Source: Gallionella sp.
Lineage (GTDB): Bacteria; Pseudomonadota; Gammaproteobacteria; Burkholderiales; Gallionellaceae
Reading direction: 5' to 3'
Assembly (NCBI GenBank): GCA_028714075.1
Contig: JAQTMZ010000002.1
Coordinates: 124,001 to 188,000, forward strand
Length of the DNA: 64,000 nucleotides
The translations under genes and the position numbers were made by a program. The notes below the pieces were generated by a model, which saw only the letters and a list, made by a program, of their open reading frames with translations, had not been told where the DNA came from and did not search any database. Shown in pieces: positions 1 to 7,480 of the stretch. Within the stretch, counting starts at the first letter, position 1. Every line of letters begins with the position of its first letter.

Positions 1-156
1 TTCGCCCAGGGCAGGCTGGCTGAAGCGCAGCATCACATTGGCCGCCTTGACCTTGCTGCGCTTGCCGGACACGCTTTCAACCTGGAGCGAGGTAATATTG
101 TCGGTCATGATGCTGCCGACCTTGAAACTGCCATCTTCTTCGTAAAGGATATTCAT
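1..156 (-). CDS. RNB-family exoribonuclease, N-terminal part (partial)
   Basis: This is the first 52 codons of a gene that runs off the left edge of the window. The peptide begins MNILYEEDGSFKVGSIM and contains GKRSKVKAANVMLRF, the N-terminal signature of the RNase II/R-like ribonucleases found in Betaproteobacteria. These enzymes degrade RNA 3' to 5'. The ATG at 154-156 is preceded on the minus strand by a GGACTGC stretch and no strong ribosome site. The family call rests on the N-terminus alone because the catalytic RNB domain lies outside the window. Confidence 0.7.
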   Translation of the reverse strand, partial: MNILYEEDGSFKVGSIMTDNITSLQVESVSGKRSKVKAANVMLRFSQPALGE

Positions 157-290
157 GGAGGACTGCGGGAAAATTTGGCGCGGATTATAGCAGTTCGGCC
201 ATGCCTGAACGGCTGGTAGGGGCGAGATTTATCGCGCCCTTGTGCCCAGTACACGAATAGATCAGGACGCGAAGAATCGTGCCACCCACG

Positions 291-318
291 AAAGAAGCCG
301 GCTCACGCCGGCTTCTTT
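291..318 (-). terminator. Hairpin terminator after the cytochrome c gene
   Basis: A perfect 12-bp stem (AAAGAAGCCGGC and its complement) closes a TCAC loop 18 bp downstream of the cytochrome c stop codon. The 3' arm ends in a short T-rich run, so it could act as an intrinsic terminator in either direction. Confidence 0.75.
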
Positions 319-335
319 ATGCGATCGACAGAAGC

Positions 336-656
336 TTATTTCCGGCTCAGAACCCACGCCACCATAGTCTTGATGTCGCCATCGCTGACCGTACTTGCGG
401 TGGGCGGCATAGGCATGGCGCCGAACGAGCCCTTGCCGCCGCTGCGCACCTTGGCCTCCAGCGTGGCTTGCGCGCCCTTATCGCCCTTGTACTTGGCGGC
501 AATATCCGACAGGGCAGGCCCTACCGCCTTGCTGGCAGGGGTATGACACATGCCGCAGTTGTTTTTCTTGAACAGGGCTTCACCGTTATCTGCGGCAAAG
601 GCAGCGGTGGAAATGGACAGGGCGGCGGTCAGGGCAACAAGATTGCGAATTTTCAT
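336..656 (-). CDS. Small periplasmic class I cytochrome c (c551/c552-like)
   Basis: A 106-residue protein that probably shuttles electrons in the periplasm. It has a signal peptide (MKIRNLVALTAALSISTAAFA), one heme c site CGMCH near residue 35, a GPALSDIAAKYKG segment and a downstream methionine-rich stretch (GAMPMPP) that supplies the sixth heme ligand. The start at 656 is chosen because an AAGGAG ribosome site lies just upstream and the signal peptide begins there; a longer reading frame to 701 adds a non-signal extension. Before the Tn7-like insertion this gene lay directly downstream of lipA, in the same orientation. The electron donor and acceptor cannot be told from sequence. Confidence 0.9.
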   Translation of the reverse strand: MKIRNLVALTAALSISTAAFAADNGEALFKKNNCGMCHTPASKAVGPALSDIAAKYKGDKGAQATLEAKVRSGGKGSFGAMPMPPTASTVSDGDIKTMVAWVLSRK

Positions 657-786
657 AATGGTCTCCTTGGGCAAAAATATCGATGCGGGAACTCCACGCA
701 TTTTGATAATACATCAAATCGAAGCGGGTCAAACTGTCGAAAATGATCGACGTTGTTGACCTGCTCTGCAAATATTAGTTCATTAA

Positions 787-791
787 ATTAC
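787..791. repeat. 5-bp target-site duplication, left copy (ATTAC)
   Basis: The five bases ATTAC directly abut the left transposon terminus TGTGAGC at 792. The same five bases abut the right terminus at 24445-24449. A 5-bp duplication is what Tn7-like transposases generate. Confidence 0.93.
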
Positions 792-920
792 TGTGAGCCA
801 TCACAAGTGGTTAAGAAAACTCCGCTCAGATTTATAAAAATACTACATAAGTAAACAAGGGAAATTCTATGAGTTGATGAGAGTAATTTTACGTTTCTAT
901 AAGTTATTGATAATAGATAC
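792..920. repeat. Transposon left end with three spaced TnsB-binding-like sites
   Basis: Starting at TGTGAGC (792), three copies of a motif close to CAYAAGTAAATGAGAA can be seen: CACAAGTGGTTAAGAA at 803, ACATAAGTAAACAAGG at 845 and TATAAGTTATTGATAA at 898. The AAGT cores lie at 805, 849 and 901, so spacing is about 44 and 52 bp. This resembles the widely spaced left-end sites of Tn7. The binding role is inferred. Confidence 0.7.
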
Positions 921-963
921 AACTTGCCACTTGAAGTGCTATTTTGCTGTGCTAGCATGGGGT

Positions 964-1635
964 ATGCCTGTTAGAAAAATTCCAAAAAATTACATGTCCT
1001 CGACTGGAGTTTTTTCCAGCCAAAAGAACGGGCGGTCACTCGGCTGCGAGTCGCTGCTTGAGCGCGATTTGATGATACTACTTGAGTTTGACGATACAGT
1101 TGAGCGCTTTGAGGAACAGCCAGTCAAGATTTCATTCCGCATTAATGGAAAATCAAGACGATCCTACGTCCCCGATATTCTCATTCATTATCTTCCTTCG
1201 CCAACAGGCGAAACACCGCACCCAGTCCTAGGCGAAGTAAAGCATACCGATCACCTGAAAAAACATAGGGCCAAATACAAACCAAAGTTCGAGGCAGCCG
1301 CACGTTATGCTGAAGAACACGGTTGGGAGTGGCGCATTTTTACGCAAAAAGAGATTCGCACCCCCTACCTCGACAACCTCAAATTTCTGCGTGAATACCA
1401 CAGTTCAGACCCTGACATTGCCCTACAACATGAAGTCATCAGTTATTTGCAGAATGCCCGTAGCCCGGTAACGGTCGAATCGTTGCTAAATAAGCTGTGC
1501 TCCACCGATGATAGAACGCTACGGATATCCCCTGCCATCTGGCATCTGGTCGCCACCAAATGCATCGTCACCAATCTGCAAAAACCTTTGGGCATAAAAA
1601 ACAAGCTGTCACTATCGAAAGAGGTGATCTCATGA
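964..1635 (+). CDS. tnsA: TnsA-like transposon endonuclease
   Basis: A 223-residue protein of the TnsA family, the subunit that cuts the non-transferred strand so that the element moves by cut and paste. The restriction-like catalytic set is visible: E29 in GCESLLE, D71 in YVPDIL and E91-V-K93 in GEVKHTD, followed by a C-terminal winged-helix-like region. The start at 964 is chosen because homology begins at MPVRKIPKNY; upstream in-frame ATG codons at 874 would put coding sequence into the transposon end sites. The stop overlaps the tnsB start as ATGA, so translation is probably coupled. It forms the first gene of a four-gene transposition operon. Confidence 0.9.
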   Translation: MPVRKIPKNYMSSTGVFSSQKNGRSLGCESLLERDLMILLEFDDTVERFEEQPVKISFRINGKSRRSYVPDILIHYLPSPTGETPHPVLGEVKHTDHLKKHRAKYKPKFEAAARYAEEHGWEWRIFTQKEIRTPYLDNLKFLREYHSSDPDIALQHEVISYLQNARSPVTVESLLNKLCSTDDRTLRISPAIWHLVATKCIVTNLQKPLGIKNKLSLSKEVIS

Positions 1636-3545
1636 CACAACCATCCTCTCCGCTGTTAAACCTTTCCAAGGGTGAGTTGGTTAATTACAACGGGCAGGAA
1701 TACGTAGTATTGAAGCCCATCGATCTCACCAAGGTGTTAGCTAGAAACACCAGCTCAAAAAACACCGAGGTGCTGGAGATAAAACATCTATCTCAATGGT
1801 TCGTAACGCAGGATAAACATAAAAAAGATGAGCGGAAGGATATCGATCTTTTGGATGTTTCTGAAGAGGACTGGGAAGAAGCGAAGCTTAAATTAAAAGC
1901 TATTGTTCCGATGCTGGTTGTACAAGAGCGCGGATCCGGTCTGGTTGACCGTATTTCGCAAGAAACGGGTTATAGCGTGCCGACGCTATACCGGTTTCGC
2001 AATATCTATAAAAGCAGTGGATTACTGTCATCGCTACTTCCGACCAAACGCGGAGGTGGCAAAGGTAAGGGCAGAATCAGCAAGGAAGTTGAAGCAATCA
2101 TTGCTGACACACTGGAGAATTTTTATCTGACCGAGCAGAAGCCAAGTATCGAAGCGACGGTAGAAGAGATACGCCGGCTCTGTGTAAATGCCAATTTACC
2201 CAAGCCGCATTGGCAAACAGTCAAAAATAGAATCGATTGGAAATCTGCAAGAGAGCGCTTTGAAAGACGTGAAGGAAAACGCGCAGCGCGGCAACTATTC
2301 GATCCTAATGAGGGATCTGTGCCAAACGCCGGCTGGCCGCTTGCCTTGACGCAAATCGACCATACGCCGCTACCGCTGATGATTGTGCATGACGTGAGTC
2401 GGCGCTCGATAGGTCGCCCATGGGTGACATTCAACATTGATGTCTACAGCCGCATGATCACGGGTATGCATCTGTCGCTGGAAGCACCTTCTGCTATGTC
2501 AGCCGGAATGTGCCTGTCTCACTCCATCCTTCCGAAAGAAAAGTGGCTCACCGAAGATATAGGGCTACCCGATGTGGAATGGCCGTGCTGGGGGGTGATG
2601 GGCATATTGCACATGGATAATGCTCGTGAGTTCCGTGGCAACATGATTAAGGACGCATGTCTGGAGTACAACATCGATCCTCAGTTCAGGCCCGTCAAGA
2701 CGCCAAACTATGGCGGTCATATCGAACGTTACATGGGCACTGCATCCGAAAAGCTGAAAAGGCTCGAAGGCGCAACATTTTCCAATCCAAAAAAACGTGG
2801 TGAATACGATTCAGAAGATCGTGCAACGATGACGTTGCATGAGCTGGAGAGGTGGTTGGTCTTATTCATCGCCAAGTATCACCGTTCGCCACATGAAGGC
2901 ATCAATGGGGAATCGCCGATAGATCGTTACCGCAAGGGGTTGTTAGGCGGGGATGGCAGGTTGCCACGTGGGCTGCCGGCCCGTCGTTTGGATGAAGAAA
3001 AAGTCAGAATCGACTTCATGCCTTTCATCGAGCGCACGGTGCAGAGTTATGGTGTTGTCATCGACGATGTGTATTATTTTGCCGATGTTCTGCGGCCTTG
3101 GGTAAATGCTCCTGATTCAAAGAATCCAAAGCTGAAAAGGTTGTTTAAGTTCCGGCGCGACCCGCACGACATCAGTCGGCTGTATTTTTTTGACCCCAAC
3201 TCAAAACGTTATTTTGTTATCCCATATCGTAATAGAAGCCTGCCACCGATCAGCCTATGGGAATTTAGGGACGCACACAAAAGGGCTATGGATGCAGGAG
3301 TGAAGGATATTAATGAGCGAGTCATCTTCGAATATGCAAATAAGCAACAAGCTTTACAGAGCGATTCGGCGCTAAAAACCAAGGTTGCCCGCCGCAATGA
3401 TCAGCGTAAGCGGGAACATGCCAAGGTACGCCAAAAACGTGAGAAAGATTTGCCAAAGGTAACTAAAACCGAGGCCCCTGCCATGCCGCCAGTAATTCCA
3501 GGATACGACCCCAACAGAACTTCGTATTTCGAGGATGAGGAATAA
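1632..3545 (+). CDS. tnsB: TnsB-like DDE transposase
   Basis: A 637-residue Mu/TniA/TnsB-type transposase that binds the repeats at the element ends and joins them to target DNA. An N-terminal helix-turn-helix region (residues about 95-215) precedes the integrase core with the DDE triad D243 (TQIDHT), D329 (HMDNAREF) and E365 (GGHIERYMGT). A basic, helical C-terminal tail (residues about 560-637) probably contacts TnsC. The ATG at 1632 has an AGAGGTG ribosome site and overlaps the tnsA stop by four bases; a longer frame from 1560 lies wholly inside tnsA. The gene ends two bases before the tnsC start. Confidence 0.95.
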   Translation: MTQPSSPLLNLSKGELVNYNGQEYVVLKPIDLTKVLARNTSSKNTEVLEIKHLSQWFVTQDKHKKDERKDIDLLDVSEEDWEEAKLKLKAIVPMLVVQERGSGLVDRISQETGYSVPTLYRFRNIYKSSGLLSSLLPTKRGGGKGKGRISKEVEAIIADTLENFYLTEQKPSIEATVEEIRRLCVNANLPKPHWQTVKNRIDWKSARERFERREGKRAARQLFDPNEGSVPNAGWPLALTQIDHTPLPLMIVHDVSRRSIGRPWVTFNIDVYSRMITGMHLSLEAPSAMSAGMCLSHSILPKEKWLTEDIGLPDVEWPCWGVMGILHMDNAREFRGNMIKDACLEYNIDPQFRPVKTPNYGGHIERYMGTASEKLKRLEGATFSNPKKRGEYDSEDRATMTLHELERWLVLFIAKYHRSPHEGINGESPIDRYRKGLLGGDGRLPRGLPARRLDEEKVRIDFMPFIERTVQSYGVVIDDVYYFADVLRPWVNAPDSKNPKLKRLFKFRRDPHDISRLYFFDPNSKRYFVIPYRNRSLPPISLWEFRDAHKRAMDAGVKDINERVIFEYANKQQALQSDSALKTKVARRNDQRKREHAKVRQKREKDLPKVTKTEAPAMPPVIPGYDPNRTSYFEDEE

Positions 3546-3546
3546 T

Positions 3547-4446
3547 ATGGACAGTTCTTATCCGCATCTAGGCAAGGAAGCGCTCAAGCAAATCGATCTG
3601 CCTGACAAAGACCGTATCTACGCAATTCAGGCCGGTACTTGGATTCTATATCCGCGCGCCAAGCAGATATTAGCGCGGCTGGAGGAGTTGCTTGCATATC
3701 CGCGCATTCACCGGATGCCTAACATGTTGATCGTGGGGGCAAGCAACAATGGCAAGACAAATATCCTGCACCATTTTGCGGAAAAGCATCCGCATAACCC
3801 TAATCCAGAGGGTGATTACTCCATCATCCCGGTTTTGTTTGTTCAGGCACCAAAGAAGCCGGACATAAATCATTTTTACGACCTGATTCTGCGGGCTATC
3901 GGGCAACCTTACGCTATTCGTGCACGTGATGCGGATAAAGAGCGTGAGGTAGAGGATGTACTAAAAAATATCCAGCTAAAAGTGCTCTTGGTGGATGAAA
4001 TTCAACAAATCATGGCAGGTGGACAGGTCAAGCAGCAGGAATTTCGCAACGGATTAAAAGGGCTTGGGAATGATCTGAAGATTAGTATCGTGTGCGCCGG
4101 TGTTGAAGAGGCATTCAACACATTCAATACCGATCCGCAGTTATCCAACCGCTTTGAGCCAGAATTTTTGCCGAAATGGGAGCTAGTTGATGAATATGGG
4201 GATTTACTCAACAGTTTTGAGCGAAAGCTTCCGTTGAAAAAACCTTCAGGTCTGCGCAGTACGGTGATCATTGCACAGAAGGTGCTATGGATGAGCGAGG
4301 GTATCTTAGGCGAAATACATGAAGTGTTGAAGCGAGCAGCCGTATTGGCGATCAAGAAGCGAACAGAGCAGATAACGATAGAGATTTTGGAGGGCATCAA
4401 ATGGACGATGCCATCCAAGCGTAAGGTGGCACCACCATCAGCCTGA
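3547..4446 (+). CDS. tnsC: TnsC/TniB-like AAA+ transposition regulator
   Basis: A 299-residue AAA+ ATPase of the TniB/TnsC group, which links the target selector (TniQ/TnsD) to the transposase and gives target immunity. Walker A is GASNNGKT (residues 64-71) and Walker B is VLLVDE (146-151), with the usual downstream arginine-rich helical lid. The ATG at 3547 is preferred because the GAGGA sequence upstream is a good ribosome site; an ATG at 3535 inside tnsB would add four residues. The next gene starts after one base, so the three downstream units are tightly coupled. Confidence 0.93.
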   Translation: MDSSYPHLGKEALKQIDLPDKDRIYAIQAGTWILYPRAKQILARLEELLAYPRIHRMPNMLIVGASNNGKTNILHHFAEKHPHNPNPEGDYSIIPVLFVQAPKKPDINHFYDLILRAIGQPYAIRARDADKEREVEDVLKNIQLKVLLVDEIQQIMAGGQVKQQEFRNGLKGLGNDLKISIVCAGVEEAFNTFNTDPQLSNRFEPEFLPKWELVDEYGDLLNSFERKLPLKKPSGLRSTVIIAQKVLWMSEGILGEIHEVLKRAAVLAIKKRTEQITIEILEGIKWTMPSKRKVAPPSA

Positions 4447-4447
4447 C

Positions 4448-5458
4448 ATGACCAACGCTTCACAGCTTTGGTTGTATCACCCCAAACTGCTCCCTGATGA
4501 GCTGCTATCCAGTTGGCTTGTGCGCATTGCTCATGGCCATGACATGAAGCTGCAAACGTTCTGCCGCCTTTCTCTGGGGAAAGGCCAAGAAATGTGGTTC
4601 AGGGACATTGATCGTCAAGCGCCGGATTGGTTGGTGCATGCGCTGTCGGAGCATACTGGCGTTGGTGCTCGTGAGATAAAACGCTCCAGCCTACTAGCAT
4701 ACAAAGGTGTGTTATATCGTCGCTACCACTGGAGTGGTCACCAGTATTGGTTGCTGCCACTCAATATGGCGGATGCACGTTATCAGCATCATGGGATGCA
4801 ATTCTGTCCGCTATGTTTGGTTGAGGATAAACAGCCGTATTTCAGGAAACGCTGGCGGGTGGCGTTCTATACGATGTGTACCAAACATCATTGCATGGTG
4901 CATGACCGGTGCCCTTCGTGCGGTGCAACGGTGGCCTTTCATCGGCGCGAGATGGGTAAATTTAGCCAGGTTGATGCAGGATCAATCACCCAGTGTCATG
5001 CGTGCGACTTCGATTTGCGCAAATCGCCAGTAACTGCGCCAGTGATCTATGATAATTCGGCCTACCAGACATGGCTGCCGGCACTCCGCATACTTGAAGG
5101 TTGCAGTGAGGTTGAAGCGCGCTACGGCTTGGGGTTCTTTGCGGTGCTGCACCAGTTATGCAAGATTATGCTGATGCATTATTCGCATGTTCATTTGCGG
5201 CAATACGTGTCAGGCAAGATTGGTACGCCGGAAATCCAGTTGCACCCAAAACATAAGTCGTTTGAGCACTATTCATTGAAAGAACGGCATGTAGTGATTC
5301 AATTGGGGATGTGGCTGCTGACGGATCCAGAGGCCAGAATCATTGACGCCTGGCGTAATAAGGCAGTGCGTTATAACGTGCTAAAGAAGGATTTTCAGTT
5401 GAGGCCGCGGTGGTATCGGGAAATTATGGAAAAGTGTACTGATTGGCAAGAAACGTAA
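4448..5458 (+). CDS. tniQ: TniQ-family target-selection protein (short, operon copy)
   Basis: A 336-residue TniQ-family protein. The N-terminus has the family signature (YHPKLLPDELLSSWLVRIA). Zinc-ribbon cysteines follow at FCPLCL (about residue 118), CPSCG (about 155) and CHACDF (about 178), with a conserved HHCMVHDRCP stretch. TniQ proteins bind DNA or a partner and pick the insertion site. This copy is encoded with tnsABC, whereas a second, longer TniQ lies at the far end of the element. In two-TniQ elements of this family one copy usually serves the fixed attachment site and the other an alternative route; which does which here is not shown by sequence. Confidence 0.92.
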   Translation: MTNASQLWLYHPKLLPDELLSSWLVRIAHGHDMKLQTFCRLSLGKGQEMWFRDIDRQAPDWLVHALSEHTGVGAREIKRSSLLAYKGVLYRRYHWSGHQYWLLPLNMADARYQHHGMQFCPLCLVEDKQPYFRKRWRVAFYTMCTKHHCMVHDRCPSCGATVAFHRREMGKFSQVDAGSITQCHACDFDLRKSPVTAPVIYDNSAYQTWLPALRILEGCSEVEARYGLGFFAVLHQLCKIMLMHYSHVHLRQYVSGKIGTPEIQLHPKHKSFEHYSLKERHVVIQLGMWLLTDPEARIIDAWRNKAVRYNVLKKDFQLRPRWYREIMEKCTDWQET

Positions 5459-5561
5459 TGTACTTGTTTGCAAGATGCCACAAAGCATCAATCACAGAAT
5501 AGATTTCAAGTTAAACTCCTTAACTGTGCGTGTTGAAAGCGTGTCGCATGGACGAGTTTTA

Positions 5562-5601
5562 AAACTGGGACACTACCAACAAGCCGGTAGTGCCTCAGTT
5601 T
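5562..5601. repeat. Head-to-head inverted repeat AAACTGGGACACTACC / GGTAGTGCCTCAGTTT
   Basis: Two 16-bp arms at 5562-5577 and 5586-5601 are inverted with 14 of 16 bases matching, separated by AACAAGCC. The right arm continues to match the inverted copy at 6996-7016 (GGTAGTGTCTCAGTTTGAA), so it is better read as the left end of a nested element, with 5562-5577 a leftover end of another copy. Confidence 0.7.
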
Positions 5602-5678
5602 GAAATCTTATTTTTGTAAGGTCCGCGCTTCTTCGATTCTGGTTCCTGCACAAGCGCGGAAGTTATAAAAAAATTAAA

Positions 5679-6311
5679 CTACTTCAACTTAAACTTCACC
5701 AACCCTACTGGAACCCGTAATAATTGAGCAATATGCAATACAGCATCATTTTCAGGAAACCGGATTGATAGATCGGTATGTATCTTTTTTAACATCGGTA
5801 TCCAACTATCTGGCACAAGTAGTTCAGCGGCTCCCCACCATGCCACTTGGTCGGCCATGGTTTGATTGTCTATTAAAACCCCAAGAGCCAAACTTTCAAG
5901 TAATTCGTTTACTTCAACCAAAGTTTTTGTTGATGACAATCCGTTATCGATAGTATGGCAATGCATCAATTCTTTTGCAGCTAAAAACCTCGCTTCACAA
6001 TAATTATCGCTAGCGGAAACTACGATTCTTGCTGACTGCTTTTCATCTTTAGAATACTTTTTAAAATATGCTGGTAAAAATGTAGCTTCAGTTTCTGGCC
6101 AATCAATTTCCGTATCAAGTATTTCTTTTGTGAATGTTAATAGGCTGTACTGATCTGGCTCAAAAATAGGAATAGGCCTTATCTCGCTTCCTTTAGTGGG
6201 ATTTATCTGCAAATTGTTTTCTTTTATCAATTTGGCCTGCAAATTTTTTGCCGTTTTTGTGATTTCTTGAATATGATATTCAATATGGTTTTGTTCTAAT
6301 TTTTTTGTCAT
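5679..6311 (-). CDS. ImmA/IrrE-like (DUF955) protein with altered metal motif
   Basis: A 210-residue protein. Residues about 110-185 resemble the ImmA/IrrE metallopeptidase fold: RFLAAKELMHC sits where the HExxH helix normally lies, and VAWWGAAELLVPDSW matches the family's second helix ending in ELLxP. The first zinc histidine is a lysine (KELMH), so peptidase activity is doubtful. Members of this family cleave or sense repressors and often act in toxin-antitoxin pairs or mobile-element control. The start codon follows a strong hairpin terminator by only 11 bases, so expression probably depends on read-through from the upstream small gene. The fold assignment is moderately sure; the function is not. 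Confidence 0.55.
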   Translation of the reverse strand: MTKKLEQNHIEYHIQEITKTAKNLQAKLIKENNLQINPTKGSEIRPIPIFEPDQYSLLTFTKEILDTEIDWPETEATFLPAYFKKYSKDEKQSARIVVSASDNYCEARFLAAKELMHCHTIDNGLSSTKTLVEVNELLESLALGVLIDNQTMADQVAWWGAAELLVPDSWIPMLKKIHTDLSIRFPENDAVLHIAQLLRVPVGLVKFKLK

Positions 6312-6321
6312 GGCAATAATA

Positions 6322-6348
6322 AAAAAGGTGCCATTTCAGCACCTTTTT
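6322..6348 (-). terminator. Hairpin terminator/attenuator between two cargo genes
   Basis: A perfect 10-bp stem, AAAAAGGTGC with its complement GCACCTTTTT, closes a 7-base loop. It lies between the stop of the small gene at 6375 and the start of the ImmA-like gene at 6311. A T-rich arm on each side makes it bidirectional. Its position allows termination of most transcripts before the downstream gene. Confidence 0.8.
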
Positions 6349-6374
6349 ACCTTTCAATCACAAAATTAATCGAT

Positions 6375-6599
6375 TTATAAATGGGCGGCTTCAATCACCT
6401 TCAAAACTTCTGTTGGAATAACAGAGGTTGGGTAGGGTGGTGTTTTTTTCACATAACCAGCACTAATCACAGCTTCGGCTGCCAACAGTTCGTTTTTAAT
6501 GGCCGTGCTAGTTACACCCTTTCCTGCCATTACGGCAAATTTAATATCAACAAGACCACTACCCTGCTGCGCCTCAAACCAAGTTTGAAAATTGTTCAT
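6375..6599 (-). CDS. Small uncharacterised protein, partner of the ImmA-like gene
   Basis: A 74-residue protein starting MNNFQTWFEAQQGSG. It has an AGGGG ribosome site seven bases before the ATG, and a terminator immediately after it. It has no signal peptide or membrane segment; the sequence (KNELLAAEAVISAGYVKKT) looks helical. It sits just upstream of the ImmA/IrrE-like gene inside the same inverted repeats, which suggests a two-gene module, possibly regulator plus effector. I do not recognise the family. Confidence 0.5.
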   Translation of the reverse strand: MNNFQTWFEAQQGSGLVDIKFAVMAGKGVTSTAIKNELLAAEAVISAGYVKKTPPYPTSVIPTEVLKVIEAAHL

Positions 6600-7033
6600 T
6601 TATATACCCCTAGCTAAAACTAAATTTTAGCCAATGCTCATTTATAATTATTATTAGCACAAGCTGCCCCCAAAACTTTGTGCAAATTTCTATGACTTTC
6701 TACTTTGCTACCTATTTCCCTATCACACAATTAATTGCGTGTCAACGGCAAGAATGGCTATATTAATGCCCTTATTCTTAACAGTCAACATAAAAAATTA
6801 GCAGTTACTTAACACTATTACTTATACAAGAGCTATTGCTTAAAAAAGATTATCGGCAAAGCTTTTAGTTCCTTTATAGCTACAGTATCAACCATGGGGT
6901 ACTCTTTTCATAGAACGTGGTTAGGGGAAAATTCCCAGCTATTCCCTGATTCGGCATTAATGCGCGCGCACTATGACGGGATACTCCGAGCGAATAATTC
7001 AAACTGAGACACTACCCACATGTTCCTGATACC

Positions 7034-7060
7034 ATAACCGTTCCGCTTCGGAACGCTTAT
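7034..7060. repeat. 12-bp hairpin with CTT loop
   Basis: ATAACCGTTCCG and CGGAACGCTTAT pair with one mismatch around a CTT loop. It lies 18 bp outside the right inverted repeat of the nested element, in a gene-free stretch. It is followed by no T-run, so a structural role or an old terminal repeat is more likely than termination. Confidence 0.5.
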
Positions 7061-7132
7061 GCTGCCTAGTCAGTATTCAACCTAGTTTCTGGTATATGTC
7101 TTTAAATACTGCCTGGAACTAGAAATTCGCGA

Positions 7133-7299
7133 CTATAGGCCAAGCCTGCTTGATACTTCTGCTATCGGGTAACGGTTCTCGGTGATTTGCTTCACCGCTC
7201 CAATCCTGAATTCTTCCGGGTAACGCTTGCTGCTCATAAACACCTCCTTGTAGCCCTAATTTTAGGCTGAAAGGTGTCTACTGATTCAGGGGCGATTCA
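7133..7299 (-). pseudogene. Fragment of an IS3-family insertion sequence (start of orfA)
   Basis: On the minus strand, an ATG at 7237 with a GGAGGTG ribosome site opens MSSKRYPEEFRIGAVKQITE and continues to a stop at 7133 after 34 residues. This is the N-terminus of the IS3-family OrfA helix-turn-helix protein, cut off before the helix-turn-helix is complete. The 62 bp upstream end in TGAATCGCCCC (7289-7299), a typical IS3-type terminus. The rest of the insertion sequence is missing, so this is a dead left end. Confidence 0.8.
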
Positions 7300-7480
7300 C
7301 CCACAATACGTTGGTAACTGGGAACCCCCAAAGCTATAGGTGGTTCATCAGCTAATTAGAGATGGTATAGCTAACCTGTCCATCGCCAGCTGGCCAAAAG
7401 AAAATGCAAGCAGAATGTAATAGCAGGCGCTTTTCTAACACCTCAATTGCTTTAGCGATTGTATCAAAGGCATTATTTAG
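7300..7480. other. Gene-free stretch
   Basis: Between the IS3 remnant and the patatin-like gene no reading frame, repeat or hairpin stands out. It is AT-rich and probably decayed insertion-sequence DNA plus the 3' flank of the patatin gene. Confidence 0.4.

Larger units (their letters stand above)
5586..7016. mobile_element. Candidate nested 1.4-kb element flanked by ~20-bp inverted repeats
   Basis: GGTAGTGCCTCAGTTTGAA at 5586 and GGTAGTGTCTCAGTTTGAA read inward from 7016 agree at 18 of 19 positions. Between them are the ImmA/IrrE-like gene and a small upstream gene on the minus strand, but no transposase. No clean target duplication is visible (AACAAGCC left, CACATGTT right). It may be a non-autonomous passenger moved by a transposase elsewhere, or a cargo island bracketed by old insertion-sequence ends. 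Confidence 0.5.

Noticed and set aside
5586-7016. Confirmed insertion sequence with target duplication
   Set aside because: The flanking 8-mers differ and no transposase is present, so only a candidate nested unit is claimed.
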